Assembly: GCA_937901625.1 (NCBI GenBank)
Contig: CALDIE010000013.1
Coordinates: 1-6,630 of the forward strand
Direction of reading: 5' to 3'
DNA: 6,630 nt
From: an uncultured Lachnospiraceae bacterium
GTDB taxonomy: Bacteria > Bacillota > Clostridia > Lachnospirales > Lachnospiraceae
Positions within the stretch are counted from its first letter, which is position 1; every line of letters starts with the position of its first letter. Position numbers and translations under genes: made by a program. The notes under the pieces were generated by a model. That model did not search any database and was not told the origin of the DNA. It saw nothing but the letters and a program-made list of their open reading frames with translations. Below, piece by piece: positions 1-4,351 of the stretch.

Positions 1-39
1 AGCTAGTGACTGGAGTTCAGACGTGTGCTCTTCCGATCT
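1..39. other. Illumina TruSeq adapter remnant (non-genomic contig end)
   Basis: Positions 6-39 match, as I remember it, the whole 34-base TruSeq index-side adapter, beginning GTGACTGGAGTTC and ending GCTCTTCCGATCT. The five bases before it, AGCTA, are where the index lies in the P7 primer and fit the last five bases of AAGCTA, the reverse complement of TruSeq index 10 (TAGCTT). The biological sequence therefore starts at about base 40. The adapter creates a false GTG start at 23 and the false N-terminus MCSSDL on the first coding region. Confidence 0.97.
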
Positions 40-634
40 GAGCCCCACGATTGCAAGACATGTCAAAGAAGACCTGGACGGAAAGATTGACATGATCCTG
101 GACGGCGGGGAAGTCGGGATCGGTGTGGAGTCGACGATCGTGGACTTTACGGAAGCGGAGCCGACGATCTTGCGCCCCGGTTATGTGACCGAAGAGATGT
201 TGTGCAGCGTGCTGGGAGCGGTGGATACGGATCCGACGATCCTTAGAGCGGACAGCAAAGAGGCGCCCAAAGCCCCCGGAATGAAATACCGCCACTATGC
301 GCCCAGGGCTGTGATGAGTCTGGTGGAAGGTGAGAGCCGCGAGGTTGCAAAGCGCATGGAGGAACTCACCAAAGAGGCGCAGGCAGAAGGAAAAAAAGTA
401 GGGATCCTTTGTACGGAGGAAATGCTTGGTATCCTCCACGGAGACGTGATCAAGTGTGTGGGGAGTCGTAAGGATCCTGCATCGATCGCGCGGAATCTTT
501 ACCGGGTGTTAAGGGAATTTGACGGGGAGGATGTGGATGTGATCTTTTCCGAGAGTTTTTCCAAAGAGGGATTCGGACAGGCAGTTATGAACCGGTTGTT
601 AAAGGCGGCCGGACAGACAGTGATCCGGGTATGA
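40..634 (+). CDS. ywlC: L-threonylcarbamoyladenylate synthase, Sua5/YwlC type, 5'-truncated
   Basis: The protein makes threonylcarbamoyl-AMP from threonine, bicarbonate and ATP, the first step of tRNA t6A37 formation in the cytoplasm. About 197 genomic codons remain, against roughly 330-350 residues in full-length Sua5 proteins. The N-terminal part of the YrdC domain, with its nucleotide-binding residues, is missing. What is left is the end of the YrdC domain (SPTIARHV near 41-64, ILDGG, then GVESTIVD near 122-145), the Sua5 linker APKAPGMKYRHYAP (263-304), and the C-terminal Sua5 domain ending in GFGQAVMNRLLKAAG. The linker and C-terminal domain separate it from short TsaC/YrdC proteins. Truncation is by the contig edge, not by mutation: the first genomic base is the last base of a codon that would be Pro in the usual PSPT. 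It is the first visible gene of a four-gene + strand run, 59 nt before the preferred rpiB start. Confidence 0.93.
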
Positions 635-680
635 TAAGACAAACCGGAACTACAAGAGAATCATAAGAGTGTATGAAAGA

Positions 681-687
681 GAGGAAG
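681..687 (+). promoter_or_regulatory. Ribosome binding site deciding the rpiB start
   Basis: GAGGAAG lies 6 nt before the ATG at 694 and 6 nt after the ATG at 673. The upstream ATG has only a weak AAGAG before it. The site therefore favours 694, which also gives the usual RpiB N-terminus MKLSIGSDHGG. Confidence 0.6.
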
Positions 688-693
688 AATGGG

Positions 694-1128
694 ATGAAAC
701 TCTCCATTGGAAGCGATCACGGAGGATTTGAATTAAAGGAACAGCTGCGCGCCTATCTGACAGAGGAGGGGTATGAAGTAAAAGATTGCGGATGTTATTC
801 CACGGCATCCTGTGATTATCCCGAGTTTGGACGGGCGGTAGCCTACGATGTAAGGGATGGAAAGGCGGACTTTGGGATCGTGATCTGTACCACGGGTATC
901 GGGATCAGTATCGCGGCCAACAAGGTGAGCGGTATCCGCGCGGGACTTTGCCATAATCTGCGCACGGCAGAACTTACCAGACTGCATAATAACGCGAATA
1001 TCCTGGCAATGGGCGCCGGAGAAGTCGCTTTGGATGAGGCCAAGGCGATCGCCAGGACCTTTTTGGAAACACCTTTTTCCGCGGAGGAGAGACATATCCG
1101 CAGAGTGAACGCAATCGAGGAAGTATAA
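694..1128 (+). CDS. rpiB: Ribose-5-phosphate isomerase B (RpiB/LacAB family)
   Basis: This cytoplasmic enzyme interconverts ribose 5-phosphate and ribulose 5-phosphate in the non-oxidative pentose phosphate pathway. The 144-residue product has the usual family length. It begins with the substrate-binding GSDHGG (residues 6-11), then CTTGIGISIAANK (65-77), where Cys65 matches the catalytic Cys66 of E. coli RpiB. GLCHN follows at 84-88, and LHNNANIL at 97-104 holds His98, matching E. coli His99. The C-terminal RHIRRV is the phosphate-binding end. The loop reads CTTGIG where CGTGIG is usual. A sugar-allose isomerase or LacA/LacB subunit cannot be excluded by motif alone, but there are no sugar operon neighbours. 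An in-frame ATG at 673 would add seven residues (MKERKNG) and is less likely. The next gene starts 20 nt downstream, so the two are probably cotranscribed. Confidence 0.93.
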   Translation: MKLSIGSDHGGFELKEQLRAYLTEEGYEVKDCGCYSTASCDYPEFGRAVAYDVRDGKADFGIVICTTGIGISIAANKVSGIRAGLCHNLRTAELTRLHNNANILAMGAGEVALDEAKAIARTFLETPFSAEERHIRRVNAIEEV

Positions 1129-1148
1129 GATATCGGGAGGATGCGCGT

Positions 1149-1637
1149 ATGAAAATGTTGAAAAGATCGGACGCAATCGACTGGGATGAGTATTTTATGG
1201 GCGTAGCCATGCTCTCCGGTATGAGATCGAAAGATCCCAATACACAGGTGGGCGCCTGTATCGTCAGCGAGACAAACCGCATCCTGTCCATGGGGTATAA
1301 CGGCTTTCCCAACGGGATCAGCGACGATGATTTTCCGTGGGACAGAGAAGGTGAAGAGCTTGAAACCAAATATCCGTATGTAACGCACGGGGAATTAAAC
1401 GCGATCCTGAACTATCGCGGCGGATCCCTGGAGGGAACCACGGTATATGTAACACTTTTTCCGTGCAATGAATGCGCCAAGGCCATCATACAGGCCGGGA
1501 TCAAACATATCGTATACGGAAACGATAAATATGACAAAACGCCATCCAATACGGCGGCAAAAAGGCTTTTTGACGCGGCCGGCGTCACATACCGGCAGTA
1601 TGATTTCAGAAATCGGAAGATAGAATTGAATCTGTGA
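1149..1637 (+). CDS. dCMP deaminase (DCTD/ComEB-like)
   Basis: The product (162 aa) is a zinc-dependent cytidine/deoxycytidylate deaminase that converts dCMP to dUMP and so feeds thymidylate synthesis. Zinc ligands are His80 of HGELNAI and Cys106/Cys109 of PCNEC; Glu82 is the proton shuttle. YNGFPNG at 50-56 is the substrate/allosteric segment found in dCMP deaminases. The stretches EYFMGVAMLSGMRSKDPN, YPYVTHGELNAI and LFPCNECAKAIIQAGIKH closely resemble, from memory, the animal DCTD and T-even phage enzymes, which are hexamers activated by dCTP and inhibited by dTTP. The zinc motif is HGE where HAE is more usual. GGGAGG (1135-1140) lies 8 nt before the ATG; an ATG at 1141 closes after three codons. 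ComEB is the Bacillus name for this family, but no competence role is implied. The stop overlaps a GTG at 1634 and precedes the hydrolase ATG by 35 nt. Confidence 0.92.
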   Translation: MKMLKRSDAIDWDEYFMGVAMLSGMRSKDPNTQVGACIVSETNRILSMGYNGFPNGISDDDFPWDREGEELETKYPYVTHGELNAILNYRGGSLEGTTVYVTLFPCNECAKAIIQAGIKHIVYGNDKYDKTPSNTAAKRLFDAAGVTYRQYDFRNRKIELNL

Positions 1638-1672
1638 TCCTAAGGAAACGACCGGATGATGGCAGGAAAATG

Positions 1673-2902
1673 ATGAAAAACAAAGAAAAGCGAAAAAAGA
1701 ATATTGCAAGGAAAATCCTGCTGAGGCTGGGAGCACTGGCGATGGCCTGTCTTATGTGCGTGGGAGCGATACCGACACACGCTACTTCCGATACCAGGCA
1801 GCAGATGGAAGAGGCGGAGAGAGAAAAGGAAGAAAGAGAAAAAGAACTCTCGAACGCGCAGCAAGACCTGGCGCAGACACAGGAGAATCTTTTGAGGCTT
1901 CAGGGTGTCAGAAATACCTATGAAGGCCAGATGGAGATCTTAAACGGAAATCTCCAGATGGTGGCGGATAATCTGGCTGTTCTGGAAAATTCCATTGCGT
2001 TAAAAGAAATGGAGATCGCCGAAACGCAGGCAAATCTGGATCTGGCCAGGCAGACTAAAGAAGACCAGTATAACAGCATGAAAGAGCGGATCCGGTTTAT
2101 CTATGAATCGGATGTTAATACATACGTATCCATGCTGGTTTCCGCCAAGTCCTTTGCAGAGATGTTAAACTTCGCGGTCTATGTCGAATATCTTTCGGCA
2201 TACGACAGGAGGATGCTGGAGGAATATGAGCAGACCGAGATCGAGATCGCGGAAACGGAACAGCGGCTGGAGTCCGAACTTAGCCAGCTCGAGAGCATGA
2301 AAGCTGAAGTGGTGGAACAGCAAAACCAGGTGACGGCGATGATCAATGAGACGGCAGCCAATATTTCCAGTACCAGCAGCAGTATCAGTCAGGTCAGGGA
2401 ACAGGAAGCCGCTTACGAGCAGCAGATCGAGCAAAAGGAAGATGAAGTGGCACAAGCCACGGCGGAGTATGAGGCTATCAAAGAGCAGTATGAAGAGGAG
2501 TTACGGCTTTCGAGACTTGCTGCCATGTCCGCATGGAGAGATATTTCACAGGTGACCTTCCAGGAGGGAGACAGATATCTGCTGGCAAACTTAATCTACT
2601 GTGAAGCCGGAGGCGAACCTTACGAGGGACAGGTGGCGGTCGGAAGCGTGGTCATCAACCGTGTGTTAAGCAGCCGTTATCCGGATACGGTAACGGGAGT
2701 GATCTACCAGCGCAGACAGTTTGCTCCCGTGGATGACGGACATCTGGCACTTGCACTGGCCAATGATCGGGCAACGGCAAGCTGCTATCAGGCGGCGGAT
2801 GTGGCTATGAGCGGATCGACCAACGTAGGAAACTGTCTCTATTTCAGAACTCCGATCCCCGGTCTTACGGGGTTGCAGATCGGCGGACACATCTTTTATT
2901 AG
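1673..2902 (+). CDS. Secreted coiled-coil cell-wall hydrolase (PcsB-like N-terminus, SleB/Hydrolase_2 C-terminus)
   Basis: The 409-residue protein is exported and likely cuts peptidoglycan. A lysine/arginine-rich n-region is followed by a hydrophobic core and a probable signal peptidase site after THA (residue 37). Residues about 42-275 are almost all charged heptad-like sequence, two long coiled-coil stretches around a central hydrophobic part (YVSMLVSAKSFAEMLNF, near 151-167), as in the regulatory N-terminal domain of PcsB/CwlO-type hydrolases. Residues about 300-409 form a Hydrolase_2 (SleB/CwlJ) domain: LLANLIYCEAGGEPYEGQVA with Glu311 as the likely catalytic residue, then VVINRVLSSRYP, GVIYQRRQF and a GLQIGGHIF ending. 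The family is best known for lytic transglycosylase action on spore cortex. The start is uncertain: AGGA at 1664-1667 is 5 nt before the ATG at 1673, an ATG at 1670 is too close, and a GTG at 1634 lacks a site. A strong terminator follows. Confidence 0.88.
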   Translation: MKNKEKRKKNIARKILLRLGALAMACLMCVGAIPTHATSDTRQQMEEAEREKEEREKELSNAQQDLAQTQENLLRLQGVRNTYEGQMEILNGNLQMVADNLAVLENSIALKEMEIAETQANLDLARQTKEDQYNSMKERIRFIYESDVNTYVSMLVSAKSFAEMLNFAVYVEYLSAYDRRMLEEYEQTEIEIAETEQRLESELSQLESMKAEVVEQQNQVTAMINETAANISSTSSSISQVREQEAAYEQQIEQKEDEVAQATAEYEAIKEQYEEELRLSRLAAMSAWRDISQVTFQEGDRYLLANLIYCEAGGEPYEGQVAVGSVVINRVLSSRYPDTVTGVIYQRRQFAPVDDGHLALALANDRATASCYQAADVAMSGSTNVGNCLYFRTPIPGLTGLQIGGHIFY

Positions 2903-4073
2903 AAGATGAAAAACGCCGGCAGAAGAATATTTCTTCTGCCGGCGTTTTTTTGATATTGATCAAAACGAAACCAAACCGGTCGGCACGAAACCGCTTACGA
3001 ACTACGGTCTGTAACCATACATCGGAAGGAACCAGAGTGATGTAGGTCTTTCCGGGATTCAAGGTAAGGACTTCACCGGTGGTCGCGTCATAGTAAATGG
3101 TAGGACCGTTTTCGGAAGTCTTGGACCAGATGATGGGGATCGCCTTTCCGTTGGTCAGATACAGACCGGGCTGACCGACTGCGATGCAGTTGTAGATCAG
3201 GTATCCGTTGGTATCCAACAGAGTGTAGGTGCAATCCTGAAGGATGACATTTTCAAAGGTGATCGTTGCGCCGTTTAAAGCATCCGTATTCGGTGTTGCG
3301 GAACCGTACTCATAATAGTCGTATGTTCCGGTGAGCGCATTGTAACGGAGCTTCGTGCAGTTATGAGGATAAGGAAGATCCACTGCGGTAGCCGTTACTG
3401 CTGCCGGATGAGCAGCCAGTGAATACTCGGTAGGCGCGAATATAAAGTGCGCGCCGGGATAGTATTCATTGTAGGTAGTAGTGTAACGGGCTGCTGCCAC
3501 GCGCTGAACGAGACCTGCGTAGGTACGTCCCTTGCTTGTGTTGGTGTAGCTTGCGGAAGTAACATATTCTGTAAACTCCGTGCGCTTTCCGTTGGAGAAA
3601 CGGGCGAATCCGGCGCTTAAGTTGTTGGAATACGGCTGGTTCAGATATGTGTTGATATAGAAGGGACCGCCGTCATGTACGAGGATCGCGTTGTACTCGG
3701 CAGCGAGCATAACATTGGTGGAACGTGTGCTCCGGATACTACCGAACTGTTTTAGGTTCGCCCAATCCTTGACGATGCACATCAATCGTGTGATACGTCC
3801 GTTCTTTGTGCTGTTCATTAGCTCATAAACGATGTCGGCCTGACTTACGCCGTAGTGCGGAAGAGCGGTCTTTTCATTGTCTACCATGATCGCGACGGGA
3901 CGCTGGTTCTTCAGCGCCTGGCTGATAGGCAGACCGGTCAATTCGCTGATGTACGTGCCGGTAGGGTTTGCGGCAACGCTCTCGTTAGCGGTCAGAGCCG
4001 TTGTCGCTGCGGTGGATGTCATTACGACAGCCGCAGTCAAAAGTGCCATAAGTGGTTTGGTAAAGCGCTTCAT
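2865..4073 (-). CDS. Secreted YerB-like DUF3048 protein with an abnormal C-terminal extension
   Basis: The function of this family (YerB-type, DUF3048 N- and C-terminal domains) is not established. The 402-residue product has a Sec signal peptide (MKRFTKPL, hydrophobic core, likely cut near residue 35) but no lipobox cysteine, unlike the Bacillus lipoproteins. Recognisable family blocks are GLP (47-49), RPVAIMVDNEKTALPHYGVSQADIVYE (58-84), GRITR (92-96), GSIRSTR (111-117) and HDGG (133-136), then the C-terminal domain from about 215 to LNPGKTYITLVPSD (338-351). The domain should end near residue 358. Instead, 44 basic residues follow, encoded by 2868-2999. Residues 377-387 (TPAEEIFFCRR) are the translated terminator hairpin, and the end lies 38 bp inside the convergent hydrolase gene. 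The other two frames have stops at 3002-3004 and 2995-2997, so a small indel near the end is possible. AAGGAGG (4085-4091) lies 11 nt before the ATG. Confidence 0.87.
   Translation of the reverse strand: MKRFTKPLMALLTAAVVMTSTAATTALTANESVAANPTGTYISELTGLPISQALKNQRPVAIMVDNEKTALPHYGVSQADIVYELMNSTKNGRITRLMCIVKDWANLKQFGSIRSTRSTNVMLAAEYNAILVHDGGPFYINTYLNQPYSNNLSAGFARFSNGKRTEFTEYVTSASYTNTSKGRTYAGLVQRVAAARYTTTYNEYYPGAHFIFAPTEYSLAAHPAAVTATAVDLPYPHNCTKLRYNALTGTYDYYEYGSATPNTDALNGATITFENVILQDCTYTLLDTNGYLIYNCIAVGQPGLYLTNGKAIPIIWSKTSENGPTIYYDATTGEVLTLNPGKTYITLVPSDVWLQTVVRKRFRADRFGFVLINIKKTPAEEIFFCRRFSSSNKRCVRRSATP
2909..2951. terminator. Strong intrinsic terminator, probably bidirectional
   Basis: A perfect 14-bp stem pairs CGCCGGCAGAAGAA (2914-2927) with TTCTTCTGCCGGCG (2931-2944) around a 3-nt TAT loop. 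Seven Ts follow (2945-2951), and five As precede the stem (2909-2913), so the - strand transcript also has a five-base U run. It ends the left + strand operon six bases after the hydrolase stop. It also faces the convergent DUF3048 gene, whose reading frame passes through it. Confidence 0.95.
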
Positions 4074-4084
4074 AGAGTCGATAA

Positions 4085-4091
4085 CCTCCTT
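4085..4091 (-). promoter_or_regulatory. Ribosome binding site of the DUF3048 gene
   Basis: On the - strand this reads AAGGAGG, a full match to the anti-16S consensus, 11 nt before the ATG at 4071-4073. The spacing is slightly long, but no other in-frame start follows before the signal-peptide core. Confidence 0.8.
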
Positions 4092-4113
4092 GATCAGAAT
4101 ATCAGATTTTGCG

Positions 4114-4137
4114 GTTCGACCTTTCAGTAAGGTGAAC
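4114..4137 (-). promoter_or_regulatory. Hairpin at the 5' end of the DUF3048 leader
   Basis: The - strand RNA would pair GUUC plus ACCUU with AAGGU plus GAAC around a five-base loop, nine base pairs with one bulged base (4118). It lies directly after the expected transcription start (about 4138) and about 22 bases before the ribosome site. It could stabilise the 5' end of the mRNA. It has no U run, so it is not a terminator, and I recognise no riboswitch. Confidence 0.4.
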
Positions 4138-4150
4138 TAGAAAAATTCTA
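4138..4150. repeat. Palindrome TAGAA-N3-TTCTA at the DUF3048 promoter (candidate operator)
   Basis: TAGAAAAATTCTA is a perfect 5+5 inverted repeat with a 3-base spacer. It covers the -10 box and likely start site of the - strand promoter. It differs in one base of 13 from the palindrome at 4262-4274 beside the lysozyme promoter. A protein bound here would block the DUF3048 promoter. The operator role is inferred, and AT-rich sequence makes chance matches easier. Confidence 0.4.
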
Positions 4151-4174
4151 TCACAAACAAGCTGAAACAAACAA
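4145..4174 (-). promoter_or_regulatory. Promoter of the DUF3048 gene
   Basis: On the - strand the -10 is TAGAAT (4145-4150), preceded by TGA to give an extended -10. An 18-bp spacer separates it from TTGTTT (4169-4174) as the -35. Transcription would start near 4138, giving a leader of about 65 nt. The -10 overlaps the palindrome at 4138-4150. Confidence 0.6.
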
Positions 4175-4211
4175 TATTAAAAACTGAAAATGAATAAAAA
4201 TACTTATCTTT

Positions 4212-4282
4212 TATGAAAACTTCCATAGAAAACTTTCATAGAAAACCATAGAAAACTTTCATAGAAAACTTCTAGGAAAAAC
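4212..4282. repeat. Tandem CATAGAAAAC repeat cluster with a perfect 23-bp duplication
   Basis: CATAGAAAAC occurs at 4224-4233, 4237-4246, 4247-4256 and 4260-4269. Units 1 and 3 are followed by TTT, so 4224-4246 and 4247-4269 are identical 23-bp tandem copies. Degenerate units flank them: TATGAAAACTT (4212-4222) and TCTAGGAAAAAC (4271-4282). The A4 runs start at 4216, 4229, 4242, 4252, 4265 and 4277, mostly 12-13 bp apart, so the segment may be somewhat curved. It sits just upstream of the candidate lysozyme promoter, where activator sites or an UP-like element would be expected. It is too short and spacerless for a CRISPR. Confidence 0.85.
4262..4274. repeat. Palindrome TAGAA-N3-TTCTA beside the lysozyme promoter (candidate operator)
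   Basis: TAGAAAACTTCTA is a perfect 5+5 inverted repeat with a 3-base spacer, made from the last CATAGAAAAC unit and the bases after it. Related sequences TAGAAAACTTTCA at 4226-4238 and 4249-4261 differ from it at two positions. It ends near the -35 position of the candidate lysozyme promoter. Confidence 0.4.
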
Positions 4283-4292
4283 AAGGTGATTA

Positions 4293-4301
4293 TGGTACGA
4301 T
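4293..4301 (+). promoter_or_regulatory. Candidate extended -10 promoter of the lysozyme gene
   Basis: TGG-TACGAT gives an extended -10 (TG at 4293-4294, hexamer 4296-4301, four of six consensus bases). The -35 position at 17-bp spacing (TAGGAA, 4273-4278) is poor, so this promoter would rely on the extended -10 or on a protein bound to the repeats upstream. The expected start is near 4308, giving a leader of about 44 nt. Confidence 0.35.
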
Positions 4302-4351
4302 AAAGGGGCTGTGAAACATTTAAAGTAACGGAAGGGAGAAGAAGTATCTCT

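Noticed and set aside
23..40. GTG start and N-terminal peptide MCSSDL of the first coding region
   Set aside because: These codons are adapter sequence; the real gene is truncated at the contig edge.
673..693. ATG at 673 as the rpiB start
   Set aside because: It has a poor ribosome site, and the seven added residues are not typical of RpiB. GAGGAAG is well placed for the ATG at 694.
733..1388. Long - strand open frames (733-1176 and 843-1388)
   Set aside because: They lie antisense to rpiB and the deaminase, have low-complexity unlikely protein sequence, and lack ribosome sites.
1634..1672. GTG at 1634 as the hydrolase start, giving a 4-base overlap with the deaminase
   Set aside because: No ribosome site lies at a proper distance, and it would put 13 extra residues before the signal peptide. 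The overlap is attractive but unsupported.
4212..4282. The tandem repeats as a CRISPR array
   Set aside because: Units are 10-13 bp, directly adjacent without unique spacers, and no cas gene is present.
4270..4304. A sigma-D type promoter (CGATAA near 4298) for the lysozyme gene
   Set aside because: The -10 resembles GCCGATAA only in part, and no TAAA lies at the required distance.
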